A stretch of DNA of 64,000 nt from Calvatia gigantea. Lineage: Eukaryota > Basidiomycota > Agaricomycetes > Agaricales > Lycoperdaceae. This document shows, piece by piece, positions 11,587 through 23,085 of this stretch (its first letter is position 1; each line of letters opens with the position of its first letter). The DNA lies in the NCBI GenBank assembly GCA_025093985.1, contig JACAAK010000001.1, forward strand, positions 3,100,001 through 3,164,000, read 5' to 3'. A program made the position numbers and the translations under genes. The notes beneath the pieces are model-generated. The model worked only from the letters and a program-made list of their open reading frames with translations. It did no database searches and had not been told where the DNA came from.

Positions 11587-11706
11587 GCGGCATGTGGGCG
11601 AGGGAGGTCGAAAGTGGGCTCTGCTGGAGCCTGGAGGTGTTTCCGTAGTTAGTCATATTGGGCGTGTACCTGACCAGAATATCACTTGGATCTCCAGGTT
11701 CCGTTC

Positions 11707-11974
11707 ATGTCAGAGGAGATCCCGCACTTGAGAGAGGGCGAGGTTGGCGCTATCCTAGCGTTGGGAGTGATCGTGTCGTTGTTGGAGATTATCATCCGGA
11801 TGACACTATTCAAGTATATTGACCGTTTGTGGGATAGTTTCGTGGACCGTACACCTCTGGTATGTCCGTTCCACCATCTGATGGCATGTCGCAAACCCTG
11901 ACCACACTTAAATCGTGCGGGTGACATTGTAGATCCAAAGGCCACCCGTACGAGTGCTGGACGGGGTCTCATAG
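11707..11974 (+). CDS. Small single-pass membrane protein, hypothetical
   Basis: A two-exon reading frame (11707-11859 and 11933-11974, GT-AG intron starting GTATGT, phase 0) gives 64 aa. It has an acidic N-terminus (MSEEIPHLREGE), one hydrophobic helix (VGAILALGVIVSLLEIII), then a short amphipathic tail (KYIDRLWDSFVDRTPL) and a terminal VRVLDGVS. I do not recognise the family. The clear helix and good splice sites favour a real gene, but the frame is short and no paralogue is present to test it. Confidence 0.35.
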
Positions 11975-12537
11975 TTTACAGGTTTGAACACATGCAGCCA
12001 GCGGCCCATGCTTGCAGACTAAAGCCATGGTCCCCAGCCCAATAACGAAGTTCAATGTCATTGCACTGTGCGGGTACAATGTGCTCGATCGCACCTAGAT
12101 TACCACTTCATATACGTCCTCCTAATCCCTGTCAAACAAGGAGATACCCGACATTTCTTGCCCTCTCTTATTTCTACAAATCTTCGTCCTCTTTAGCGAT
12201 CTCCACCCTGTATGAAATTTGAAGTCCGGGCCGCACTGACATACTTTAAATTGTTCTTTTGAATTTATGGGCTTACTGTCTCCCCAGTAATGAGCACCGA
12301 CGCGCGACCCCTCCCTGTATCATAGAATAGAAATTTGAAGCATGAAATATAAGCGGTTTAAGCAAATAAACCGGTAGAGGCTCCGGACAAGGCGACCCTA
12401 AAAGGGACACTAATTCTTCCTCAGAAATAGCTGCTAAAGAGACTGTTTCAACTTCCACCAAGATACATCGTGGGAATCCAAGATCACAACTCCCATTCCA
12501 ACCACCAGCTCCTGAAAGTGATTGAATCTGCTTCGTC
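11975..12537. other. Intergenic region upstream of LSM4
   Basis: Contains the presumed LSM4 promoter. The minus-strand frame at 12273-12632 overlaps the spliced 5' exons of LSM4 and is judged a shadow. No repeat or RNA gene seen. Confidence 0.4.
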
Positions 12538-13289
12538 ATGGTGAGCATTCTTCTCGTCGCTCCTCCCGCTAATAAGCAGCTCACAGTTCTTTCATAGCTA
12601 CCTCTGTCTCTTCTCAATGCTGCACAGAACAAACCTATGGTAAGTATTCTGTGTGTTTCATGCCACCGCTCCGAGCTAAGACGCGACCTCTCAGCTGGTG
12701 GAACTTAAGAACGGCGAGACCTTCAATGGTCATCTGGTCAATTGCGACAATTACATGAACATTACGCTACGAGAGGTGTACCAAACAAGCGCAGATGGAG
12801 ACAGATTTTGGAAATTGAAAGAGTGTTACATTAGAGGGAGCACGGTATGTCTTCTGGTCCAAAGTTCTGGCCATCGCAACAAGATTGAGGTCCAATCGGC
12901 ACCTATATACTAGTTATATGCATCCTAATTCTTGTCTTCCGCGTTTTGCAATGTCTCCCGGTGCTGATCACCCCGCAGATAAAATACCTTCGGGTTCCCG
13001 ATACCCTTTTGGATCAAGTGAAAGAGGATCAAAACCGGGCACGCGAGACAAACCGAAATACTCGTGGTGGTCATGTCGGCACGAATAGAGGTACGTTATC
13101 ATCATCTCTCCTAACCCCCGTTTTAACACTAGGCCTTTATAGGCGGCCGTGGGGCACCAGCAAGAGGTATATGGTCCTAAGAATCATTAAAAAACACTGT
13201 TAATTCTGATTCGAATATCTCCAGGCTCCAGAGGAGGTGGTCGTGGAGGACCTATACGCGGTGGTAGAGGACGGGGTCGTGGACTATGA
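12538..13289 (+). CDS. LSM4: U6 snRNA-associated Sm-like protein LSm4
   Basis: Component of the Lsm2-8 ring that binds the 3' end of U6 snRNA in the nucleus and of the cytoplasmic Lsm1-7 ring in mRNA decay. Six exons fit: 12538-12540 (the ATG alone), 12598-12639, 12695-12844, 12979-13090, 13143-13166 and 13225-13289. The product starts [15 protein letters not shown], runs through Sm1 ([20 protein letters not shown]) and Sm2 ([16 protein letters not shown]), and ends in the RG-rich tail typical of LSm4 ([18 protein letters not shown]). The first exon consists only of the start codon; the acceptor at 12597 is required to give MLPLSLL. About 130 aa, normal for fungi. Neighbours are unrelated. 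Confidence 0.93.
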
Positions 13290-14246
13290 TGGTGTTTCGA
13301 AAAAATTGACCTATCATCTCCATGTTTGGTTTGTCAAGGAAGATTTGGGAAGTAGCTATGGAACTCCAATCCGATGCATCCGGAGATTCCGTCTAGATTG
13401 TGAGCTTTCTATCCCACACTATACATTCAATTTTCACGTCGTTGCGTGCTGTAGCACTTTACCCTTACCTATCCGCGTCCTGTGTATTCGATCCGCTTGC
13501 CTAGCTCTCAAGAACATAGGTTCTACCGACCGACTCGATGACCAGGGCTGCTGTCTTATCATCATCTATGTTTGCTTGTCGGATCACCACGAAGTGCATA
13601 AGCATTGTAGGGAAAAAATACCCAGTATCACGCGATAAACAAGAGCCGCCCTCGTTCTACCCATCACTAATCTCATACTCGCGCGCACGAACGTTGGGTT
13701 ACACTCTCCAGACTCCGTCAGACTCCGCACGACATGCATGACCTTCGTCCGTATGCGTGAAAATATGAACTCAGCTCGCGCTCCCGATAATGACACCAAG
13801 GCTAAGATTCCTGTATTGACTGCCCGAAATCCGGGGGAAATGCTTATGGTCGGAATTCTGGTCGACTGTAACCCAGCAATTTGGCACTGTCGTTCTGTGA
13901 GCTTGGACCCCGGAGAACATCACCCCAGACACCATTTTGACACTGTCTGCTCTAGCATCAGCCTCACCCAAGAAGGCGCATGAGTGCTCTACATACATCG
14001 TCAGCTTGCGGTTACTGATCGGGAATGATCGCGAGTTCTATCCTTAGGATTACAATATCTGTTTGAACTCGCAAAACCAGCCGTTTCCCTAGTTTCGACA
14101 AGGCATCATAATTTGAACAACTCCTGCAATAGGGCTGTGCCAGAGTCGATGAAAAAATCCACTGCATCTACCGCCAACTGATTTATTTAGTATCCGCAAT
14201 CCCTTTGCAAGTAAGGCTAACCGTTCCCGGGAATTTCACTAACGTT
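13290..14246. other. Intergenic, nothing recognised
   Basis: Holds the 3' flank of LSM4 and the 5' flank of a decayed membrane-protein gene. No motif, repeat or RNA gene was found. Confidence 0.4.
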
Positions 14247-14768
14247 ATGGACCAAACACCCGCTATCACACGGCAAGCGAGGATCGCTCTGTGGCTACCC
14301 CCCCGTGTCATCCATCATTGACTTCGGTTTCATGCTCTTAAATTTCGGATTATCCTCCCTCTTCATTGGGCTCTGTGCAACATGAATGGGTATCATCTAC
14401 TCAACACATCTTATCGTCGTCGGTGCGTGCGAGAAGCGCGCTCTCCGCCATCCTTCCACCCCCCATACGAAAAGCGTAGTTGGTACAGGTGACTTCCCGC
14501 CTACCTCGACATTACCTAGCCTGTCTGTTACCATATTCATCACCGCATGCTACATGGTAGTTGCAGGGGTATCAGTTTTTGGGCTCATCACTCGACTGGT
14601 CCCGGACGACCAGTTCGTGGTGGCTGTAGCATACTTCGACGTGGTGTTCGAGGTGTTGTGTGTAGTTGCACTAGTGTGGTTTGTGTTGTGGGCATAGGGG
14701 GAAGGAAGCGCTGTTTAGAACTAACTGGCAAGATACGGTCGGACGATACTTCGACTACTTCTACTTGA
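14247..14768 (+). pseudogene. Four-helix membrane protein, dead paralogue
   Basis: Nucleotide and protein similarity to 16170-16706 runs along its length: MDQTPAITRQARIALW here against MDQLPIITRQAKIALW there, then EKRALR, FPPTSTLP, VSVFGLI, and a tail ending DDTSTTS. A deletion/frameshift follows the first helix (the frame ends at RVIHH). A Cys codon after GLCAT has become TGA. A further stop follows the fourth helix (WFVLWA). The start codon is intact, so decay is probably fairly recent. Function of the family is unknown. Confidence 0.75.
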
Positions 14769-16169
14769 AAACCAAAGAGGAGAATCAGGACATACGGCGT
14801 CAAAGGGCCGAAATGAGATAGTGATCAGATATTCGTCGTATCAGCGTCGGGGCTTCCGAGTGCATTTGTCTCCACAAAGGTTGCGGCTTGAAACCGAAGA
14901 AAGGTGTTTACTAATCCTTGAGATACGTTTGGAATTCAGTTCCCTCGGTTCCCGTTGAAGAGATGAGGCGGCGGTTCAACGAGAATAGGGTGTGACTGCG
15001 TCCGTCAGTCACGAGGCTTCGAAACCGGGTCCAGGAAAAGAGAGACAGAGGCCGGGAACACAAGAGAACGAGGGGCGAGAGCGACGACGTCAGATACGTC
15101 GTTGAGAACGAGTCCAGGAAAGAGAGACAAGAGACTGCGAGCCGACGCGAGAACGAGAGACTGCGAGACGACACGAGAACGAGAGGTAAGATACTTGATT
15201 TTTAGCAACTTCGAGAGACAGAGGGTGGGTATCCAATTACTAGGTGTCGAGCCTCTACTGGCTCGACTGTATTTATACTGTAGACAACTTGTCCGGTGTT
15301 CAATTTCTACGGTTATCTACAAATACTGAATCTGTATAGCAAATGTGTTGAGTTAGTATAATGAAGGTTAGGCTAGGGAACTGTGGTAAAATGTTGAAAT
15401 TTTGAAACACAACGAGTGAATGTGCAACTACGGAGGCGAAGAGTCTGAATTAGAAAAAAAATGTCAATAACGAGAAAGATGTGCGGTGAAATTTTATTAA
15501 AGTGGGTAGTGGTCTAAAACACGACGTATGGCAGGTGAAATGGACGGTTGTGTAGTGAGCGAGGAACGAGCGGATCGGCGACGGATCGATGAATGGTCGG
15601 GGTGACGAAATCTTCGGAGGGCGGACTGATTAGTGTGAGATGCTCGTTGGGTGCCGTTCCGAAGGCAGCCGACGTGCAGTCTCCACACCGTGCTGAAGCC
15701 TGGACGACATGACCGCATATTAATTAACACTTGCACCGGAATGAATCCCGTGCCTCCCACTCCGGAATAACTTTTCCTAGACGACCGACCCCATTTCACC
15801 GGTGAAAATCTCGGTGCTGCAAAGAACAGGCACAAGGTACAAAGCCTGTTTAGCGGACATTTAACCACAGCCCCAACCATGTGGTCTTGAGGGCCCACGA
15901 ATTCCACTGGTCGGATTTGCGGCTGTTGGTGGAGAGTGAATTCTATTTTTAGCATCACGAGGCCTCCGATGGTATCCGTTTCAACTCCTGGACCCAAAGG
16001 TACTTTCGACCGGGCATACCCTCCCATGACTCCAACAGCTTCCGAAACAGGGGCTGTTGTCGGACACTGTGGAACTGCCCACTGCCTCTGAACGCTAGTT
16101 GAGCTATATAGCCATCTACAAGCTCTTCGCGAGGAGGACCCCCCATCCTTGAGATCTCCCTTACTAAAC
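14769..16169. other. Intergenic with purine-rich tract
   Basis: The segment 15050-15190 is strongly purine-rich on the plus strand and built from imperfectly repeated GAGAACGAGAG / GAGACTGCGAG words. The remainder is ordinary, with an AT-rich part near 15340-15500. The minus-strand 282-codon frame at 15497-16345 has no family signature and overlaps a convincing plus-strand gene, so it is treated as a shadow. Confidence 0.4.
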
Positions 16170-16706
16170 ATGATGGACCAATTGCCCATCATTACACGAC
16201 AAGCGAAAATCGCGCTATGGACCGCCCTCGTTTTGTCTATCCTCGATTTCGGTCTCATGCTCGGGAACATAGGGTTAAGCTCCCTCTTCCTCGGGCTCTG
16301 TGCAACATGCATGAGCATCATCCACCTCTCAACACATCTTATCATTCTTCGCGTGCGTGAGAAGCGCGCTCTCCGCCGTTCCCCTGTTACTCGCCATAAC
16401 GCCGCCTATCCTAGAAACGCTGATGGCGCTGATGTCTTCCCACCTACCTCAACATTACCCAGCATCTGCGTCACCATATTCATTATCGTTTTCTATGTAG
16501 CAGCCTTTGGCGTGTCGATCTTTGCGCTCGTCTCTCACGAAATTTATATGTTGGTACCCGCTGTGGTGTGTCTTGACGCGGCGTTTGAGGTGTTTTGTGC
16601 GGCCGCACTGGTTTGGCTTGTAGTGATTGGCGTGAAGGAGAGGAAGGGGTATTTGGAGTTGACTAGCAGGATACGGTTGGAAGATGCCCCGACTACCTCG
16701 AGTTAA
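16170..16706 (+). CDS. Four-helix membrane protein, paralogue 1
   Basis: Single-exon frame of 178 aa. I do not recognise a named family. Four hydrophobic segments are visible: ALVLSILDFGLMLGNIGL, LFLGLCATCMSIIHLSTHLI, SICVTIFIIVFYVAAFGVSI and AAFEVFCAAALVWLVVIGV. A basic/Pro-Thr loop (REKRALRR to FPPTSTLP) sits between helices 2 and 3, and a short Thr/Ser tail follows helix 4. The start is the first of two adjacent ATG codons at 16170. The same architecture recurs at 14247 (dead), 17168 (intact) and 46396 (fragment), and the motif FPPTS/LPPTS before helix 3 is shared. The genes repeatedly sit beside a DUF2828 gene on the opposite strand, suggesting at least co-duplication. Expected to be an integral membrane protein; role unknown. 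Confidence 0.65.
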   Translation: MMDQLPIITRQAKIALWTALVLSILDFGLMLGNIGLSSLFLGLCATCMSIIHLSTHLIILRVREKRALRRSPVTRHNAAYPRNADGADVFPPTSTLPSICVTIFIIVFYVAAFGVSIFALVSHEIYMLVPAVVCLDAAFEVFCAAALVWLVVIGVKERKGYLELTSRIRLEDAPTTSS

Positions 16707-17167
16707 AAAGGCAAAAGAGGAATTTATTTCGGCCCCCCAAAGTCGAGGATCTCTTAGCGAAATTGGGATAATCAAACATTTCTTGTGATTGGACTTGTAC
16801 GATGGGACAATATCATTAAAATTTGTGTACACCAGACTCTGCTCAACATTATGTGGGCCAACTTTTTGTAGCTGTACCGGCATATTTGTTGTCCAGTAAC
16901 ATTCGGATCGCAACAAAGGCTATGAATACAGGAAGGTGATTAGCACTGGAAACCCGGTATTACCGACATATTGTGCCAGATCTATGTAACCACCTTGGAT
17001 ACCATGACCGTAATACCCAAGGTACCATCTATAAATGGTCCCGCCCGCGTTGGAAGAGGTAAAAAAACAAATTTCTACCCACTGTGGCACTCTCATGGTT
17101 ACCCATATCAGGCGCCTCCACGATATAAGGACGACATCCTGACACTCTAAGAAATGAAACCCTTAGC
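16707..17167. other. Spacer between two membrane-protein paralogues
   Basis: Intergenic, 461 bp. No feature beyond presumed 3' and 5' flanks of the two paralogues. Confidence 0.4.
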
Positions 17168-17722
17168 ATGCCAGTTACGGCTCCAGTGCCGGTAGCGACA
17201 TGGAAAGCCCTGGTCCTCCTATGCTCAATCTTTGTCCTCGCACTCGTAGATCTCTCACTTTCACTAGTACATCTCGGATTGACGTCGTTTTTCCTGGGAC
17301 TTGCAGCATCAAGTGCAACCATAATCCACACCTTGACACAACTAGTGATCATCGTCTTCCGGTCAAGGCACCAATCTCGTCCATCTGCTCTCCGAACCAT
17401 ACAGTGGGAGGATGACCTACCACCGACGTCCAAGATGGCTTACTTGGCGATGGACGTCCTACTCGCAGTATTGTTCGCGGGGGCGTTTGTAACAACGCTC
17501 CTAGTCCGGATTTTGGGTTACTTCACTGAAGGAGGGAGCACGCGGGACATTCCCGGAGGGGTGGCCACCTTCAAAGTGGCTGTGAAGGTTGTCTATGCAG
17601 ATGCGGTCATGGAAGCGCTGTGTATAATTTTGTTGATCACCCTGGCTGTCCTTGGGCGCTCGGAGAGGCGACGGTTCCTTGAGGTGCAGAGGAAGATCCC
17701 AGTGAGCAATGCGGCGGCATAG
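17168..17722 (+). CDS. Four-helix membrane protein, paralogue 2
   Basis: Single-exon frame of 184 aa beginning MPVTAPVPVATWKAL. Four hydrophobic stretches: ALVLLCSIFVLALVDLSLSL, LTSFFLGLAASSATIIHTL, MDVLLAVLFAGAFVTTLLV and ADAVMEALCIILLITLAVL. A basic loop with LPPTSKMAYL precedes helix 3, as in the paralogue at 16170. The family is not recognised. The C-terminal half (from QLVIIVFRSR) is nearly identical to a fragment at 46417-46800, which marks one end of a segmental duplication. It is convergent with the DUF2828 gene whose 3' end lies 170 bp downstream. Confidence 0.65.
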   Translation: MPVTAPVPVATWKALVLLCSIFVLALVDLSLSLVHLGLTSFFLGLAASSATIIHTLTQLVIIVFRSRHQSRPSALRTIQWEDDLPPTSKMAYLAMDVLLAVLFAGAFVTTLLVRILGYFTEGGSTRDIPGGVATFKVAVKVVYADAVMEALCIILLITLAVLGRSERRRFLEVQRKIPVSNAAA

Positions 17723-17891
17723 GTACAGAACAATGTCGCACCATTTTACTCACACAACTCGGGTGGGCTCACGAAGAGTCGAGTAGGATTCATTTCAATG
17801 TAATATCACATGCAGTATACTTATTTATTTTCCATGGGGGTATCAAGATTAATTGCAGGGGAAACGAAGAAGCGAGTCCAGAAAAACCACT

Positions 17892-20198
17892 TCAGTCGAC
17901 AACCACAAGTCCATCGAACGACTTCTTGAACAACGCCTTCTTCATTACATTCAACGGCGTGAACTCATCCTCCTTGTCCTCCATGACCTCTCCCTCTTTC
18001 GTCACTTCAGCCCACTCGTCTCCCTCCTCAATTTCCTCAGCTTCACCCATGAAGACCTTTATCATCGCAGCCGAGAACCCACTCATCATCGCCACGCCTT
18101 TCCTCTCAGCTTCGACCTCGACCGTCTGCGCCCACGTAGACCCACCAGCCAAATTCCAGTACACGATCTCCGGAACATCATACCCGGCTTCCTTATATGC
18201 CTTCTCCACCAGATCGTGATTCGTCTCCCAGGTCTTGGTGTTGGTTTGCGAGACTGCCTCGTTAAATTGCATGTCTGAGAACACGAAGAGTCGCTTAACC
18301 ATATCCTCTTTCGCAATCCTGTGCTGCTTCGCGAGTGGGAGGAGGAGTTTGAGGAATACAGCTTGGAAGTCGGTGTCCATGCCCCAATCCGCTGTCAACC
18401 ATTTTCTCGACCAACTCGCCGAGGCTCGCTTCTTCCAAGTTATCGAGGCGCACAAATTCGGGACTGTGAGAGAAAGTGATGAAACCAGCATTGAACGGAG
18501 GTTTAGCCAAAGAAGCCAACATGAGGGAGAGCGAGACCGATGGGAATATCGGGCTGACGTTTTTCTTGTTGAAATGATTAATAGAACCCATCGATCCAGA
18601 TACATCACAGATTGCCAGAGAATTGTCCAGGGTACCACTCTCTTTCAGCCTCGAAACTAAGGTGCGCCACTGGGCATCAACGACCTTCATTTCCTGCCTG
18701 GCCACAATCGCCTTGGCTTCCGCGACCTTGGGAAACTTCGCATCCCTCTTGCCCAAGTTATCTTGTAAGCGCATAGCCTCCGCAACGAGCTCATGGGGCA
18801 TTAGCGTAGCACCACTGATTTTCCTCTTCCCACTTTCGACATCAATGAGGTATTGCTGGAAGCCTTCCGGGTCGTGTTCGATGAAACGCGTCTTGTTGGC
18901 CGCCATGCAGACGGAAGGAACGCGCGTGTATCGGATCTCCGTCCACCTCTTCGCAGACATGAGAGGCTCAGGGCAGCAAAGAATCTCGCGGAGCGGTTTG
19001 AGGATCCAGTGGCCATAGTAGCTGCGCAGGGTGATACAGTTTTCGCGGTCAGTGGGGATAGGATAGGGCGCGGAGCGAGGCAGAGGACCAATCGCATTTT
19101 GTCCCACGTTTTCAGTGGGTGAGAAGAGGAGCTGACAGATGGCGGTGGAGATGTTGGTTACTCTGTCATGGGATCCCCCGGGAGTCGGCGCCCATTTTCC
19201 AGCGAGGGTGATGCTTTTGAGGAGTTGGTAGTAGCGTTCTTTATCAGCGCTCTTATCAACACTCTTCAGTTCCTGCAGGGCCGCAATGTCTTTACGAAGT
19301 TGTTCGGCGAAGAGGCGAGTTACTGTGATGTATAGTGCCCGATATTTGGGATCGTTGGCAAGCTTCTTAACGAGCCTCTTGTGGAACTGCTCATGAAGCT
19401 CCTTCCTCGTTTTTTGTGCGCGTATGTGTGCTTCCTCTTCGGCCGCCTTGGCCTGCTCTGGCGTCCGGGACTTCCACGGACGCCTGGTCCACCGGTGGCG
19501 ATTTTGAGTTCGTGGATAGTAGTTGTGCAAGAAGGTAGCCTCTCTGGCGATATTGCTGAGCTGATCGCAAGTAGCCAAAGCCAAGATGTGGAGTAGGTCC
19601 TTCCAGTAACCATGAGGACGTGCGACATCCTTGTTCTTTGCCGTTGTGCATGCGGGAGTGATAATCATATGGAGGTTGGACAGGGCAGTGCGTGGATGAT
19701 TATCATAGAGCCAACCAAAAGACCTGAAGGATAAGTTCGTCAGTTACATATATCCTGGTTCTAATTTTAATGTATGGCGGCGCTTACCTGTAGAAGAGCT
19801 CCTTTTCGCCTTTGCCGTCGTGGATACTCCTTATATTCCAGATCAACCTCAAAGTCAGACCAGGATCCTCTGCCCAAGCCCTGGCAAGAGTGTCGTTCAC
19901 TGCCCCTCCGAAGGATACCGCGGAGAGACCATTAAACGCGTCAAGAGTAGCCGAACCCGTGGAGCTGAGGGCAGGGGCACCGTTTTCGGTGTAGGTGCGG
20001 TTGTCAGTCATGAGAGCCGTCATGAGAGGGTTGGTCGGGCCATCATGTTTCACTTTAGCAGTGGTATCGGCCTCTTTTTTCAGGGATGAGGACGTTGAGG
20101 AAGTTGGGATCGAAGAGCTCTGGGATATCTGGGAGGGTGATATTGCGAGAAGTACGCGCGATGGACTGGGCTGCCATGCTGGGGTGGTGAGAAGACAT
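17892..20198 (-). pseudogene. DUF2828 / von Willebrand A protein, copy 1 (two frame breaks)
   Basis: The best-preserved of three copies. The first exon starts at 20198 with MSSHHPSMAAQSIARTS, followed by ITLPDIPELFDPNFLNVLIPE and, after a frame break, TTAKVKHDGPTNPLMTAL. A GT-AG intron separates FYR from SFGWLYDNHPRTALSNL. A 457-codon open stretch covers the helical DUF2828 body and the vWA metal-site motif DVSGSMGS (DxSxS). Two lesions: a run of six A near 20068 where five are needed, and one extra base near 18395 between EKMVDS and DWGMDTDFQ. The C-terminal vWA part (KRLFVFSDMQFNEAV to KKSFDGLVVVD) is therefore out of frame. DUF2828 proteins are widespread in fungi with no settled function; the vWA domain suggests protein binding. 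Because both lesions are single bases, one in a homopolymer, a functional gene with sequence errors is also possible. Confidence 0.75.
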
Positions 20199-21420
20199 TT
20201 TGGAAGAGCGATTGTTATTTTATATCGTTGTGGTCCTGTGGCAGCCTGGGCGCCCAGGAGTGTCTCCTAATCTCTGAATGATGGCGAATGACTCGCTATG
20301 ATTCCATCAGTCTCTGTTGTGACATCATGATTCAGCCGGGCAACAAATGACTGGCCGATGGGAGGATGCCTACCACCACAGTCTCCGTGACGTGGGTAAA
20401 GCCCTTATCAAATAAATTCTCGAGGGCCCTGTGCCAGAGGCTTGAATTTGACGCAAGGCCACGCGTGAATGTGCAAAGCGAATTGACATGAAGCTATGAA
20501 GGCTCGGAGCCAAGGTGACTAGCAATAAGATCCAGGCCCAGGGGCATACTTCAGGAGAACATTCCCGAGCAGACCTAAGTTGTGAGCTGTTGTGAGGTGA
20601 CGAATACTTAAGGTTGTGCGCGCAAAGCTTCGTTCGGCCGGCATGTTTTACTAACACTCCTTCCTGTGCTTGATTAAGCAGATTTCAAGCTTAAAGCCCC
20701 AAGGACTCGCAAAGCGACAGGGGAACTGACATGGGTGCCTGACTGAGATGAGGGACATATCTTCACCAAAGGCCTAGCAACAGCGATTTTCATGTCTCTA
20801 TCACAGTCCTGCCGTGCACACCCCCTGACTTGTACACCAACAAAGCACCTAGGGATTGTCGAAGGGACAGGAACACGCTATATCCGAGGGGGACAAAGGA
20901 CCAAAGCTCCTGGTATTTTCCTATGGCTTCTATGTAAGTGCAGAAGGAGGAAAGTCGAAGGTGGGCTCGGTGACTTTCTTCTTCATCTACCCGCTTAGTC
21001 TTGGGACCCAACAAAATTCAAATATTCAGGCTCCAAACTAGGGGTTCCACCAGCCCAAAACTTCCCCGGACAACTATGAAGGAGGAATCGAACCCCAGTG
21101 GATCGAAGTGACATTGGCAGTGCGAACGGTAACGACCACGATGTTCCCCACTGACGCTCAAACCCATGGGCTGAACAGGCTTTTCAGAATGGTGCCCAAG
21201 GCCTCTGTCTGCTATTCCCCAAAGATTCGTGAAGGCTATGGACTCGGGATGTCCGAAGGGGTTTGAGCAAAACCAGTAGTCCAGTCTTGACATTTGAACT
21301 TGCTGAACCACTGGATGGTAGATCTAATTGTCCAGATTTTACGTCATGATGGGAAACACGGGTCAAGATAAGATAAGATGTTGTGAGGGCGAGTTAAAAT
21401 CCCGGGTGGCACTGTTTTAC
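20199..21420. repeat. Duplicated 5' flank of asparaginyl-tRNA synthetase, copy 1
   Basis: From about 20600 the sequence resembles 49260-49740, the authentic upstream region of the tRNA synthetase at 49791, and also 29531-30157 plus 45762-46260. Shared landmarks are CTGTGCTTGATTAAGC-like, a GCGACAGG(A/G)GAACTGAC word, and GATAAGATAAGAT near the 3' end (about 21370). Here the synthetase itself is absent and the block runs straight into the next DUF2828 copy. No coding potential. Position 20199-20600 is the 5' flank of the DUF2828 gene. Confidence 0.6.
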
Positions 21421-21429
21421 TCACATAAC

Positions 21430-22766
21430 TTGGGGTGGGCTCACGAAGAGTCGTGTAGGATGCATTTCAAAGTGATATTACATGCAGTATACTAATTTTT
21501 GTGTTTGATGAAGCACATCTTGTTGGTTGCCATACAGATGGAAGGAACATGCGTATACCGGATTTCTGTTCACCTCTTTGCGGACATGAGAGGGCTCAGG
21601 ACAGCAAAGAATCTCGCGGAGCGGTTTGAGGATCCAGTGGCCGTAGAAGTTAAGCAGGATGATACAGTTTTCACGGTCTGCGGGGATGGGGTAGGGTGCA
21701 GAGCGAGGCAGAGGGCAAATCGCGTTCTTCCTGACGTTTCAGTAGGTGAGAAGAGGAGCTGGCAGATGGCGGTGGAGATGTTGGTTACTCGGTCGTGAGA
21801 TCCTGCAGGAGTCTGCGCCCATTTCCCTGCGAGGGTAGTGCTTTTGAGGAGCTGGTAGTAGCGCTTCTGTATCCACGGTCTTGTCAACACTCTTAAGTTC
21901 CTGCAGGGCCATGAAATCTTTGTGAAGTTGGTCGGAGAAGAGGCAAGCCACTGTAATGCATAGTGCTCGATACTTGGGGTCGTTGGCAAGCTTCCTCACT
22001 GAGCCTCTCGTGGAAATGCTCCTAAAGCTCCTTTCTCTTTTCCCGCAGCACATGTGCGCGCATTCTCCTGAGCTGCCTTGACCCGCTCTAGAGTCTGGGG
22101 TCCACGAATGCTTGCCCCACCACGAGTGATTTTGGGGCCTTGGAGCATAGTTATGCAGGAAGGTAGCCTTTTCGGTGATATTGCTGAGCTGATCGCAAGT
22201 AGCCAAAGCCAAGATGTGGATGAGGTCATCTATCCATGGGGGCGGGCAACGTCCTTGTTCTTTAGCGTTGTGCATGCAGGAGTGATAAGCATATGGATGT
22301 TGTACAAGGCAGTGCGTGGATGATTATCATACAGCTAACCAAAAGACCTGAAAGACTAAGTAAGTTTGTCAGTTATATCATTGGTTCTATTTTAGTGTCT
22401 GGAAGCGCGTACCTGGGGAAGGAGCTTTCTCGGCATTTGCCGTTGTGGACACTCCTCATATTCCAGATCAACCTCAAAGTCAGACCAGGGTCCTCGGTTC
22501 AAGCCTTAGCAGGGGAATCGTTCACCAGTTCTCCAAAGGATCATGCAGAGAGACCATTAATCGCGGCAAGAGTAGCTGAACCTGTGGAGCTGAGGGCAGG
22601 GGCGCCATTTTCGGTGTAGGTGCGGTTGTTAGTCATATGAGCTCTCATGAGCGGATCGGTTGGACCAGCATGTTTCGCTTTAGGTGTGGTGTCGGACCCT
22701 TGCTCAGGGATGAGGATGTTGGGGAAGTTGGAATCTAAGAGCTCTGGGATATTCGGGAGAGTGACG
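21430..22766 (-). pseudogene. DUF2828 / vWA protein, copy 2 (fragment)
   Basis: Homologous to the N-terminal half of copy 1: NIPELLDSNFPNILIPEQ, HAGPTDPLM, NRTYTENGAPALSSTG, DPGLTLRLIWNMRS and later KRYYQLLKSTTLAGKW. The vWA half is missing. Its place is taken by about 60 bp matching the 3' flank of the membrane-protein genes (ACATGCAGTATACT, as at 17811 and 46894). Two in-frame stops (after NGLSA and PAKA) and frame changes are present, and the sequence is cut off at about 22766 within the first exon. Clearly dead. Confidence 0.8.
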
Positions 22767-23085
22767 TTGCGGGGACACCTATTTGGCCTAATTTGGTCCT
22801 CGAGTTAGATGAGGAGGTAGGCCATAGCACACTTAACCTCTCTGTCTGAACCAAATGGGGCCAAACAGGTGCTTGCCTCCGGCCATTTCTTGTCTTCTGC
22901 GTCGGAAAAGCGCTTGAACGATATCTACTCATCGTCAACCATCTTCACGTCCTATGTACTTAACGTCTTTGCAAAACACGATCTAAACTCTAGTGAGCCC
23001 GAATAACCGCTTGCCAATAGCCTTGCCAACAGCCTTGCCTCACTCCAACTTTGGATTTCGACCTCGATCCCACAACCTCGGTGCC
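22767..23085. other. 5' flank of the PFKFB-NACHT gene
   Basis: Short region between the truncated DUF2828 copy and the ATG at 23086. No obvious TATA box. The abrupt end of DUF2828 homology at about 22766 marks a rearrangement breakpoint about 320 bp upstream of the fusion gene. Confidence 0.4.

Noticed and set aside
12273..12632. 119-codon minus-strand frame upstream of LSM4
   Set aside because: Overlaps the verified LSM4 5' exons; no family features.
15497..16345. 282-codon minus-strand frame
   Set aside because: Overlaps a plus-strand gene with paralogues in the same frame; composition is Arg/Ser-rich noise with no signature.
21071..21081. Perfect tRNA-like B box (GGTTCGATTCC) on the minus strand
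   Set aside because: No A box at the right distance, T stem only partly pairs, and no acceptor stem; the related copies at 45900 and 49500 lack it.
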